This document shows, piece by piece, positions 24,733-36,546 of a stretch of DNA of 64,000 bases. Position numbers and translations under genes: made by a program. The notes beneath the pieces are model-generated. The model was given only the letters and a program-made list of their open reading frames with translations, did not search any database and was not told where the DNA came from. Within the stretch, counting starts at the first letter, position 1; each line of letters opens with the position of its first letter. The stretch is from Chlorokybus atmophyticus (taxonomy: Eukaryota > Streptophyta > Chlorokybophyceae > Chlorokybales > Chlorokybaceae). The stretch is taken from assembly GCA_009103225.1 (NCBI GenBank), contig RHPI01000810.1, forward strand, positions 1,043,965-1,107,964, read 5' to 3'.

Positions 24733-25119
24733 NGCCCGCCAGCGGGCAAAACCATGCAGAGACAATACATGCATGCACAAAGATACATGTGCACGCAGAC
24801 CAAAGTACCATGCACATATATCATGCCGGTTGAGGCATGCATCGGTGAGAAACACTTGTTAGAGTAGCAATATACACACAGTCTATTCAATTCACTACAA
24901 ACTGAATGGGAGTCTTGGCAAAGCCGTGTTCAAGGCTATGTCTGCAAGTATGGGTGGGATGGATGTGTATATGTACCAGGGTGTTACAGCTGCTGCGCGA
25001 AGGTTTTACAGTACTATCTTCCGATATCTATTTCGTAAGGAAGATCCCCCCCTAGCACGCTACAACATGCACTACATTGTGCGTAACACACTACTCACGT
25101 TTGAAGCAGAAAATGCTGA

Positions 25120-26729
25120 TCACTCATCATCACGAGCACCTTCCTTGTGAGCATCAACATCGGCGGGATGGTGTGCAACCCCAGCGTACTTGTCTTTCGC
25201 TACGTACTTGTTCTTGACAGATTCTTCCATCTCAAGCTCCGGAAGGTGTTGTTCAAACGAATCCACATCGAACAAATGCTTGATCACTGCAGAACATGCA
25301 CATATCATTGACTGCTGCAGCAATTTCAGCGCCCAAGTACGTTCGTGCGTGCCGATACTATAAAGAATGCAAGGTACGTACTGTAATCAGAGGGTTTGCC
25401 ACTGAAGTGACCATTCGGACCATACGCATTTCCATACTCTTCACTGCCACTTGCATTGTACCAGGTGTGGACTGTTTGACCTGCATACAAATGCCACGGA
25501 TCAGGGATACATTCAATACATTCAACAGCATCATACCATCACACAAGGGGCAGTATGTGCACATGATGACCACTACTAACAACAGTTCGAGGCCATCCAA
25601 GGCCGTTTCCACTCACCCATGACGCCATGAGTGTGCTGAGACAAGCTGCGAGGGGAATCGAGAGCCAAGTTCAGCATGAGCTAGGATATGCAGAGAGAAA
25701 AGCCACAGCGTTGCAATGCAAGAGTGTTGATAGATAGCAAGACAGGGGGAGAACTTACCCTGGTCCTTGGAAGCCCAAGTTCAGGTATGGTGACGTGCGC
25801 CGGGCTGCGAGACTCGCCACGACGGAGAAAGCAATGTTCACAAACTTAATGGCAACAACTTTGTCCTGTCAAGGAAACTCAGCTGGCGTCAGCACACAGT
25901 GACAACATAACAGTTTGCAAACAGCACGTGCATGCTCGCACCTCCAGACGGATGAGTTCATAGTCGGCAGTTTTAACTGAGGAGTCTATCCGCGTGCCAT
26001 CTTCAAACTCGGCCACCAAAAGACTGTCGTGGCCCTCAGCAGCAGAGGCAGTCGCGCCTACCTGCCATGTCGGTGGCTGTGAGAACACAGAACAGCACAG
26101 GTGCATGTGCATGCACAGCGAGAGTGGCACAGTGTTGCATGCAGCTGCCCAGACATACATACCCGGATGATGATGTGGTGGTCGCGCTTGAAGGTGCCAG
26201 CGGAGTTGTTTCCAATGGCAGCTGCAGCAGGCACAGAGACGCCAATGGCTTGGATGACGGTCACCCACAAGGGGCTACCATCTGCAGCTTGTTGAAGGGG
26301 CCTGGAGACGAGAGTGACGCCGACCCAGATGCGGGAGGTTGGGTCGTATAGAAAGGCGTAGTTCGATTGTGGGAGGCCCCGGACGCCCTGAAAGTCAAAG
26401 CGCTGCCCCTGGAAGCCAGTGAGGTGAGGGTCGCCGTGGGAGGCGGTGCAGGTGCAGGGGAGTGCGCCTCCGGATGAAGTGCACATGCCGTTGCCAGGCA
26501 TGCAATTGACGCCGCAACCCCCGCCTACACAGTCTTGTGTCGGTTTGGGACAATCGCCTGTGCAGCCACAATATAGGGAGACACGGTTGCACTGGTTGTT
26601 GCAGTAGCATATACAGCCGTCGTTGCCACAGACTGCAGCTGATGTGACCGGCAGCGACAACAGCAGCACGCACAGGAGCGTCCACAGCAGCGCAAAGACT
26701 TGCGGAGCACAACGCCATCGAGAGGCCAT
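25120..26729 (-). CDS. Secreted vWD / root-cap-like protein
   Basis: Exons: 26729-26163, 26076-25942, 25865-25759, 25645-25617, 25480-25382, 25286-25120; they sum to 1104 bases, 367 residues. A signal peptide (MASRWRCAPQVFALLW...VTSA) is followed by a Cys-rich stretch of about 60 residues, then a vWD-type start: GDPHLTGFQGQRFDFQG and YAFLYDP. Exon 4 is only 29 bases and joins to give LSQHTHGVMGQT, which resembles the SEHVEGVLGQT region of plant root-cap/LEA-like proteins. The tail is acidic and ends GARDDE. The product is likely extracellular or cell-wall bound; its exact function is unknown. Splice sites are all GT-AG and the conserved joins support the model. Confidence 0.8.
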
Positions 26730-28090
26730 CCTGCACTGAGACCAACGCAGAGTAAGTACAAGCTGCAGGTGGACACAGGACTGAGCGACCGCATGTACAC
26801 TCTCACAGAAGGTAAGAGATTGCCATGCAGCCCAGTTTAACCACTACATGTGCTCAGCAGTTTGCAAAATACTGAGCGCACCTTGCAGTTTAACAGCAAG
26901 CAGCGCTGCAATTGCTCAGTAGTTTGTTGCTGTGCAGCCATGCTATCTCAGAAGTCCCTAGACAGCACATGTGTGTGATGATGTACAGCTCTATGTGCTA
27001 TTCAAGGCCCACACAGACGCTGCGCTTAGTGGTTTGTTGCTATGTAGGCATGCTATCTCACTAATACCTAGACAGCATATTGTCGCGCCACGTATCCTCG
27101 ATTGCCATGTTATTTTGATGCACCCACTAGCACATGTCGACAATGCTGCTACTCATACACAACAATGCAATTTCATGCAATATTTGCTCCTTCTCTTCAT
27201 ACACTAATATGATTAGCTACATGTGTAGTAAACAGGCTACACGAGGGTGATGATGATGACCTCCTCCTTATAGATGTACTTGCTAAGCAGGGCACGATGG
27301 GATGCGCCAGTGTCACACGCTCACACAACAACAGTCTAAGCTAAGGCACTAATTACATACAACACACAAAGATGTATTGCACTAGTGTTATGGCACTTAT
27401 ATGGCACTTATAACTAAGTATGGTATGGTAACTTGCTGACCAGATAGCTACATCTGTTCAGTCACACTTCTTACATAATGAACAAGCCAATGATACTTGT
27501 CTTGATCTAGCACAACCAACAAAAAATGCACTAGGCCATGGTCAAAGCTACTTGGACTTGCTCTCCTCCAGCTCCAATCCACGCCTCCAATAATGAGTAG
27601 ATCGTCTCCATGACCAGCTCTTGACTGCCACATGGATGCCCACTCCTTCCACCGATCCTTCTCCACTCACAACTCCCGAAATAGTTCCAATTACACCCAT
27701 TAAATCTGAGTTACGCTGATGTCCGGTTACACTGACTGTAACTCGCCAAATGCACTTCCCCTCACTCAATAACATTCTCATCTACCTTCCCATCACAAAA
27801 CCCAACAGACATTATTGTCTAGATATGCTTCTACAAGCATATTTAACTACCTCATGCCTACAACCAGCCCACGGTCTGTTGTTCCCTTGCAGGTAGTCAT
27901 ATCCCGAGACAACCTAGCTCAAGTCCTTCACTGGCATGACAACATGCATGTAATAATGTACAGCCATATGTGCTAATTGAAGGCCCACACAGCCGATGCC
28001 AGCTGCTTGCAAGGCTTTTAAGAGATGCGTTGTTGCACTGCTGCTGCGCGCATATGGTAACCACATAATATACGTATGAATGCATGGCTA
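26730..28090. other. Intergenic with dispersed direct repeats
   Basis: A 50-base unit at 26921-26970 recurs at 27031-27080 (AGTTTGTTGCT...GACAGCA). A second element at about 26979-27015 recurs at about 27953-27988 (ATGTACAGC...AAGGCCCACACAG). They may mark non-autonomous repeats at the edge of the CACTA element. No gene is supported. Confidence 0.5.
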
Positions 28091-28109
28091 AAAGCAAGCG
28101 TCATCTACT

Positions 28110-30743
28110 ATGACTCACGTGTGCATGCCAGAGTTGTGCGCAAAAGATATCGCAAGCATGCAACCTTTCTGTCGTGACTGCAAGCCTGATAAAGTGTACT
28201 GCGCTTGTAACAATTGTCAAGGGCTTCAGCCGACACCAGTCAACGTGCGCGAACAAACTCGACACATTCAAAAGTATGAACGCATGGTAAGCGTTGCTGC
28301 TATAGCAATGCAAATTGTGCCAGCATTGTGTATGCAATAGATATGTCTATTTGATCAGAACACAGCACTTACACGCGTTGAACCTCCTTGAGATCATGTG
28401 TACTGCAGTCCAATCATGCCAATGCTGGCGGTCAACACCAACAGGTGCATTACTAGGTAAGGCAGCACCAATCCATTAAGTTATGGAATGTGGCTGGTTC
28501 GAGCAAAATGTGCGACATACAATGCCATCGCGAGCGCACGCACAGTGTTTATTAAACTGCATAAGTGTACAAAATACTTGAACCCAGAGGCTTACACGTG
28601 CATGGCAGGCAAGCCACAATGGGGAAGTACACAATGCGACCGCGGCTACTGTCGAGGTGAATGCACAAGAGACTGTGCAGCATCACGCAGCGGATGTTTC
28701 AAGCAATACATGGGAAGAAGAGCCAGCAGCGCTGCCCACAAGTTTGTGGGTAGACAGGTATTGTGCGTGATTGTTGTAGTGAAGATGACGTGATGCAGCC
28801 ACAACCCTAACCCTCCCTCTTTAGCAACACATTTCCCCTGTTGCGCAGCATGATTGGTGAAGCGGTTGAAACGGACGCTGAACATGCTGCAACTTCTGAC
28901 ATTTGTGAAAACAATGGTGGAGTGGAGGTCGATGAAGTTGACTTTCTAAATGAGTTTGAGGCAAGGGAGGCAGATGTGGACACGTTTTGCGAGGATCTAT
29001 CGCACATGCACACAGCAGGAGGCGCTGTTTCTAGGTAGTGACCTGACAGTCGAGATGGCTGCTTCACTGTTGTTGGACTTAAAGTTGAAAGGCACTTCCA
29101 GTGCAGCTGATCTTGATCGATCCTATCCGCACTGCTGCATGAGCGCATGCTACCACATGGCAACAAGTTGCATTACAATAAGCATCAGCTTCTGCGTTTC
29201 CTTCGTCTTATGGGACTGCCGCTGCCGGCACAACGCTTTGATGTATGTGAGAATGACTGCACGCTGTTCTGGGGAGCGCACGCAGACACGCAACAACACT
29301 ATCCCATCTGCCTTTCAACAAGGCAAGTGCTATATGCCATGGCGGACAGTGCATGTAGAGCTTGCAAACCAAACTACTACGTATGTACCTCACCCTTCTG
29401 GCTGGCAAATGCAACCACTTGCTTAGCTCCAAACGCTTGCCAGGTACAAAGCACAATCGTCGCGTTCAGGTGTCCTTACGCCCAAGAAAATGTTCCACTA
29501 TCTGTCATTAATTCCGAGCATCAAAGCGAGCCTGTCGCTTGCAAGACTTTTCCAGCAAGCTGATTGCGCATGCCACAAACCGTTCTGCTGATGAATGGAT
29601 GCGTAGCATTCATGACTCTCCAACGTGGTCTAAGCTTGAGGCAAGCTATGCTGAGTTTCGTGAGGACCCGCGTCATCTGAGGCTTGGATTCACGACTGAT
29701 GGGGTTAACCCCTTCAAGCGAGGACCATCAGCGCAGAGCTCGTACACGGTCTGGCCCTTGACAGTTCTCTGCTACAACCTTCCTCCGTGGCTGACTTTCA
29801 AAAAAGAGTACATGTGGACCATTGGTGTCATCCCGGGTAAGCACTTAGGCAGTAGTCAAATGGATATGCTATTTCGCGTGAAGGCAATGCTTATAGCATG
29901 CTTGCATGACTACCCAGGGTATGGAAAAGCAGCTAATCGGCGAACTGGAAGACAAGTTGCATGCGTTATATGCGGGTCCTACTTCAAGGGGGAGTACATG
30001 CCATGGCTAAGGAAGTGCGTCTTCTGCAAGCACCGCCAATTCCTACCCCTCGACCACCCTTTACCAACCAGCATGGAGTGGGGCAGTCACGAGCTGCAGC
30101 CACCACCAGTGCCGATATCGCCAGAGTTTGTTCAACGTGCTCCAAGTGAAGCTGCAGCACATGAAGGGCCTGCACATCGAGACCCTGCTCGGGAGACTGG
30201 AGTCAAGGGTGTATCCTCATTTTACTGCGCTGCCATATCGGGCACAAGTCCCCGGACATCTGGTCGACCACATGCATGTGTTGTGTGTCAAACACAATCA
30301 AGCTCATTGTCATGTGTCTTACAAGGAAGAAAGGAGACGACGTCAAAGACAGACAAGTTGAGGTTATTACATTGATGCAGCTCCCTTACACTCTTTGTGC
30401 CGTGTCTGTGTATATGACTATGCATGCTCATGTGTGGCTTGCAGGTAAGATCTTATGGAGCAAGGAATTCGTGAGGAACTGTGGCCGATCACAAAATTCA
30501 ACAAAAAGGGGAAAGAATATGTCACGAAGCCACCTGCGCCATACGTGTTCACGGCGGACGAGATCAATGACATGGAGGCCCATGTGCTATCCATCGCACT
30601 TTGGTGGTAGCTCCTTAGCTGGCACACTGACAGGCGGAGGCAGGTACAAAGCCAAGACTCATGACTTGCACAACATAGGTAAGTCTTCAGCCATGCTTGT
30701 GCATGCTCAGCTGACATACTACTCCCTCCACACACACACATAT

Positions 30744-30793
<50 letters not shown>

Positions 30794-32912
30794 TCTCTCT
30801 CTCCCTCCTTCCCCGCACATGCATGCATGCGAACTGTCACGCGTGCGCATGTGCTGTGTCACACTCTCTCTTTCTCTTTCTCACTACCACACATACATGC
30901 ACATGCGAGCTGCCACTGAGTCACAATGCGTGCGCACGCGTGACACGTGCGCACGTGTTGTGCTAGTCTCGCTTTCTCTCTCGCACTACCATGCACGCAC
31001 TCATGCGAGCTGTCGCGCGTGTGTGCGTGCACGTGCACGTGCACTCACGCGCTCGGTCGTGCAGGTACAGTACTGCTGCCAGCTGTCATCACTGGAAAGC
31101 TTCAACCGAGGCAGCGCGCCACGCTGACAAAATTCTGCGATGCGCTAGCATGCATCAGCGCACCATGGATACCCAAGAGCCAAGCGGCGCTAGATGGCAT
31201 GGAATTGGACTTGTTAGAAGCCTTGTGCTTACTTGAACGAGACTTTCCTAGATCTATCTATCTTTACTATTTCTAACTCATCTTATACTGCATTCGACGC
31301 AGCAGCTACGCCGTTGCGGACCTGTACGGGGGTACATGGATGTTTGGGGCTGACCGCCGTATGCAACACATTTGCAAGCAGGGCACGAGTCGCAAGGCTC
31401 CAGAAGCAAGCATTGTTGTGTCGCAAGAGCTGGAGGAGATTGGTATGTGTGGCTCAAAGGCGTTGAGGTTGGTCTGGCCCCTTTGCTGGCGTTACTCTTG
31501 TTGATCCCTTGCACGACACTCCGGAGTTGTTTGGTGCGCCAAGCCGACGCAATCTAACACAGCAGGAAATCGGTATAATTAACGTATACGTCAAGAACAG
31601 CAACAAGGACGTTGAGACGCTTCATGAGTAAGTACACAACCCACTCATCCAATGCATTGCACAATGTTGTGTTTTGTGCTTACTGGCTGAATGTAGCTTG
31701 GCCGCATGCAGTATGCTAGACTCTGTTAACGAGGACAGGGAAAACAAGAGGCGCAAGTTGCGGCGTACTCACGGCAAAGCTAAGCGCACCCCTCCGGAGT
31801 TGCAACATCTCGACCCAGCTACATTCCTTATGCAGTATCCGGAAGATGTTCAAGGCTTTGATCGCACAACATGTGCATTGTTCATTGGCTGCCCTGCTAG
31901 TTGTCGAGCGTACACCCACATGAACTACCAGGGCAAGCACTACCGCATCGCGCGCTTTGAGCGTGGCAAATTAACCTTTGATTGCGGCGTGGAAGCGGGC
32001 TTTCGCAGTGAATTCCGGAGCCACAAAGGAGATCAACATCCCGAGTGGGCGACGCTACCCTATTGGGGCCTGGTGCTGGAAATTTTTGCTATCCCCTTCA
32101 TTGAAACTGAGGTAAGCTATCACCGTGCTAGGCTATGTTGCTCACATGTCGTCGCAATATCAACATATGAGAAGCCAACTTTGGTACATGACGTTTTGCA
32201 CACGCGCGCACACGCGCACGCGTGCGCGTGCGTGCGCGCGTGCTGATGTGCTGTTGTTGTAGTTGGTATTGTGCAGGGTAAGAAGCCGTTTGCGAACGGT
32301 GTTCAAGCTACCACAGACACGGGGCGGTTCTGGGTCGAAAGGACGGAATTTTTTCAGGCAAGATGATGAGCCGTATATTGATGCCAATCGCATCGTTGGC
32401 CAGGTGTTCTTCGTTCCCCTGGGTGTCAAGCATCCGGGCACGCTCATGGACCTTGAAAAAGAAGTTGCAAACCGAGCTCCATTTGTGAAGTCAGTGCGCG
32501 TGGAGATTGCAGATCCCGACCCTCTTCCCTCTCCAAGACGTGAAGTTACGACGCGAGGTGTGCGTGAAGCTACCTTACTTGAGGCTCGCAAGCAATACAG
32601 CGTTGGAGCTGGTGCAGACACAGCACATGCCGGCGTTGAGGAAGAGCGGCTAAGCAATTCAGGTGTGTTTGCCGCTGCAAGCTTGCTCGCTTCTTATGAG
32701 CTCGCAACAAAAAGCTGCCAACAAATGACTAATTGTATGTGTGCAGACCTGGAGGAGGCACCCAGTGATATAAGTGAGTGCAATGCTGAGCATTTGCACG
32801 TGCAGTGACGTCATGTCAACAACTGCCAAGGCATAGCGCACGCTAACATTCAATTGTTGCAGAGCTACAGGAGGACGATGATTGGGTGACGCCAGGAAAT
32901 CCAGCGCAGTGA
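28110..32912 (+). mobile_element. CACTA (EnSpm) transposon with TNP2-like transposase
   Basis: Conserved blocks in order: an N-terminal Cys segment with CACNNC and QTRHIQKYERM ending at a donor (28286); an acidic exon (about 28850-29030); LPHGNKLHYNKHQLLRFLR with ENDCTLFWGAH (29147-29280); LRLGFTTDGVNPF, YNLPPWLTFKKEY and VIPGKHLG (29680-29840); a CVICG/CVFC Cys pair and RQFLPLDHP (29960-30060); AKTHDLHN (about 30652-30676); LLPAVITGKLQPRQRATL (from 31072) and LYGGTWMFGADRRMQH (31318-31370), as in the DUF4218 part; and a DUF4216-like part (about 31980-32460). The last exon ends DDDWVTPGNPAQ at 32912. A (CT) repeat sits in an intron at 30745-30790. Frame changes near 29560 and 30595 look like damage, so the copy is probably inactive. 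Terminal inverted repeats starting CACTA were not identified. Confidence 0.8.
30745..30790. repeat. (CT) microsatellite in a transposase intron
   Basis: Forty-odd bases of CT followed by a CT-rich, imperfect tail to about 30810. Confidence 0.9.
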
Positions 32913-32983
32913 GAGCACCGTTTTTTCCAAGATTCCATGCATTCGTGTGCAGAGGTTCCAGCAAGTAGCCGCAGGCCATCATA

Positions 32984-34200
32984 ATGGGCCCGCTCGGTTA
33001 CATGGCTTCTCTCACCCCTAAACGCCCCCTCCGCCCTTCAGCGGTCGGCACCGTGCCGAGTGATTCAGTCTCCTACCTTCCACCCTCCAGCTCTCACCGC
33101 CCCGCCAGTTCCTGCTGCGCCGCTCGGCCAGCTTCCCCCGACCCGCAGCACCCAAGCTCTTCCTTGCCCTCCGCCCCAGCCCCTGCAGCCCTCGCTTTTT
33201 ATGGCCAGCCCCTTCCGCCCTCGAAGCCCCCGCCCTCACCGTCCCTGCAGCTCTGGACAGGCCCGGCATCGCAATCTTTGTCGGCTCCGAGCTTAGGCTA
33301 AGCATGTTCTGGTAGTTTAGAGAGCGTTTGTGCTGCTGGTCTTTATTATGCATCAATGTAACATTGATAACCAAAGTAGTCTGTTGCACAGTCAGTGCAA
33401 CATCTGCGAAATGGTAGGCATACAACCATTGCGTTGCATTCCATGTTGCTATAGATAAGCACTTGGCACCGTTACACTTGAAGGCTTAAAGTACAACAAC
33501 TGCAACTGATGGTGAGCCAGTAACTAGAGCCATTTGCAAAGTGCGCGCACATTAAGACGCATGTGTCTTGGGTTCAACGCGCATCTTACATCTTCAAGCT
33601 GTACGTGCAGCTGATTTTCAGCTGCAGAGTCTTACAGTCACACTCACACCTCATGAAGCATTGTTGCATTGAGGTTAGGTAAGATGCAGGCGTGTGATGT
33701 TGAGATATTGTTTAAGATGTAAAGTACTTACACTACATGCATGCTGCTAGTTCAGACGTTTGCAACTGAACATTAGATGACAGTCACTGCACATCTTAGA
33801 GACGTCTTCAAAGGGCTTTTGCAGTGATTATCTGAGCCCTGAGGAAGGGGGAGCAGCTCCAGCGCCTGCAAAACCCCACCGCCACTATGAACAGCTTGTG
33901 CAAGTTGGCCAAGAGTACTTGGCCACGGCCTTAGCTATAGATTGGGGTGAGGAGGGGTAGCTACCCAATGTATGCCGTTGCCAATGTCCTGCTCCTGGAG
34001 ACTGAGTGTTAGCAAGCTAGAGGCTGCCTCCCACTCCCACATGCCAGGAGGTGGAGCTCGGAAGCTCCAGCATTTTAGCAGCACGGGGCTGAAAACGGGA
34101 TTCTGGTTCTTGCCAGTTACGTTTGTGCTTGCCAGCACAAACGGGAATGGAGAAGGTTGCTGGCACCGCGAATGCCATGTTGGGCCGTCTTGGCAGCGGA
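32984..34200. other. Pro/Ser-rich ORF and non-coding DNA
   Basis: A plus ORF at 32984-33301 would give a Pro/Ser/Ala-rich peptide; the minus frame over the same bases is also open. Such low-complexity, GC-rich DNA often stays open by chance. Nothing else is recognised to 34.2 kb. Confidence 0.3.
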
Positions 34201-34206
34201 GAACCA

Positions 34207-35925
34207 CTATGAGACAGACCTTGAGAGGATCCTAGAGTGGCTTGCTCGGTGAGAGAGAGCGCTCCTTGCTTGCACGAGGAGAGGAGGGCGAAGTCTTAGA
34301 CGAGAGTTGTTCCAGAGTTGAGGACGACGGTGGAGAGGGGAAAAGGCGTTGCGCCAAGGACTGACGCTGCAAGGAAAGTGCAGGCTCAAAGAGAGGAGCT
34401 GGTGCCTGTGGTGTGCGAGCTTTGCGTAACACACTCCACTCAACCAAGGCCTGCTACAGTGATAGGCCCAGCGTCGCTGTGCGCCAAGCTGCACGCTGCA
34501 TCCAGATCTTCCCGAACAGCCAGCTGCGCCCCAGCGCTGGCCCGCACCCGCTGGCATTGAGCAGTGGAGGTCACTCACAGTTTATACCGGAAGAAGGTAG
34601 AGTCTCCCTTTGCGCTTGCCAGTTCCACGCACTAAAAGTACGTTGAGCATGGCAAAGGAAACATCCAACTCTGCAGTGTCCGTTTTGAGAGGAAGCCCCA
34701 TCAATCCCAACGCCTTGCACTTGCTGTCGCAACCACAGACAGTGACGCTGGCGGCGTTGCCGAAAACTAGAAGCTTTGAGACTCTCATGCCGGATGCTTG
34801 CCCAACATCAGACATGCACACCTGCGCCGCCTGCCAGGCGTCCAAAGGGTGCGGGCCCAGCATCGGCACAAGAAAAAAAAACAGTGTCGATGGGAGCGTC
34901 CCCGACATCCATCCCCACCCCCTCCAGCGCCTGTATAAGCCAACCCACCTCGGAAGTCTCAGGCGCAGCTCCCGTAGGCGCCGACTGGGACAGGTCCACA
35001 GCAAGCGGCTCCGTCTCCCGCTCTTCTTCTTCCATCACATCACTCCAGAGCTGCCTGGCGGAGGGAGAGGACGGGGCCGAGGGCAGCAACCATCGAGACA
35101 ACTTGTCCTTGAAGCAAGGGTGAGTAGTAGGGTCCTTGTCCGCGGGCTCATGGTTTTGCGAAGTCCCCACGCTCAGCTTTTGCTTTGGCACGGAGCGCCA
35201 GTCAGAAGTACTTGCCGGCGCTGCAGCAACTGAGAGAGCCTGGCGCCTGCTGAAGAGCGGGGCTGATGGGCAAGAGAAGAAGAGGACCGTTGGGCTGTGC
35301 AGCTGCTCCGGCACCTGCAGGCGCTGGCGGAAGCTGAGCCGCTCAGCTTCCGCCAGCCGGTGGCAGGTGCTGACTTTTTGCCTGCTGCTGACGAGCAACG
35401 GACGGTCCTTGACCCGCAGGCTGTGTCTGCCTGGAGGCATTCATGGGACAATGCATGCGCGCGTATGACCAGGCTGAGAATACAACAGTGACACACCACA
35501 GGCGAGGGTAAAGTGACAATGTCCACCGTGTACGTGTGCCATTGCCCGTTCAGCTAGACCCGAATGGAGAGTTTCTTGGGCACCACCAAACCAGGTGTGA
35601 GGAGGAAGCGGTACTCAGTGTTCGAAGTCTCACATGGGGGAGGAGGGCATGCTTGGTGGTTGGGCAAGAACGGACCCAACACCCCGCACTTCTGCACTGC
35701 CGTTTGAGCAAAGGGTAACAACTCCGGGCGCATCCCCAAGAACGAGATCCAGATCTGGTGGACGCCACATTTCCCCAACGCACGACCGTCACCTTCTTCC
35801 CGGCACAGGTTCTTCTGTGCACGGTCATACACCAGGGCCGCTCCAACCCGAGAGGAGAAGACACAATGAAACTCCCCCAGAGCTGATGGGATAAACTTGA
35901 GACAAGAGCCCGGTGGTGGCTGCAT
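34207..35925 (-). CDS. Possible hypothetical gene, strand uncertain
   Basis: Minus ORFs at 35925-35554 (starts MQPPPGSCLKFIPSALGEFH; ends just before a possible donor) and 35440-34808 (210 codons, acidic MEEEERETEPLAVDL segment) are both longer than neighbours would lead one to expect. A plus ORF of 207 codons (34610-35233) overlaps. No domain is recognised on either strand. A 60-base palindrome (35311-35370) lies within it. I keep it as a weak candidate only. Confidence 0.25.
35311..35370. repeat. Long near-perfect palindrome
   Basis: Arms 35324-35339 and 35341-35356 (CTGGCGGAAGCTGAGC and its reverse complement) flank a single base. The flanking GCACCTGC (35311-35318) and GCAGGTGC (35363-35370) extend the symmetry with a few mismatches between. 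Confidence 0.85.
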
Positions 35926-36540
35926 CTACCGTGGCGTCACATGCTGATTGCAACCATGCAATACGGACACTGCACATGCACACCATTGCATATATTCTAC
36001 ACTAGTAGCTGAAAACAAAGCCGGAGTAGAATCAAGGAACAAGATACGTGCACACGAGTTAAGAGTGTGGCGCCATAACTTACCTACCAACACCACGGTG
36101 CTACGGATTGCAATCATCGCCACTGATGATTCTTGAGCCACACAATCATATTGTGAACACTTGTAAAGATGTTGAGCTATTGATTTATTGCAGCTACTCA
36201 CAATTGCAAGCCGATTGGTGGTGACAAATTGCACTTGCGCATTGTTGCTACCATCATGTTGTCATGTCACCTCGCGTTGTAAACACTTGCATTACACACG
36301 TGAACATTATACTATAATATCATGTTGATATTGCATACACACAAATTACTACATTTCTTGCTTTAACCATTGTCATCCACTATTAGCCAAAATAGTTTTG
36401 TTACACAAGCTATACATCCATAACGCATCTATTGCATTGGTGCATAAGGATGGACAATACGAACAATACGCAACTCACCCAACCAGCCCACTGCTGCAAT
36501 AGATGCATCTTGCATCTTACAAAATTCTTCCCTTGCATTT
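35926..36540. other. Intergenic, nothing recognised
   Basis: AT-rich DNA without a supported coding frame, downstream of copy D. Confidence 0.45.
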
Positions 36541-36546
36541 GCACAT

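Noticed and set aside
28800-28816. CCCTAACCCT, resembling telomere repeat
   Set aside because: Only two partial units; no array.
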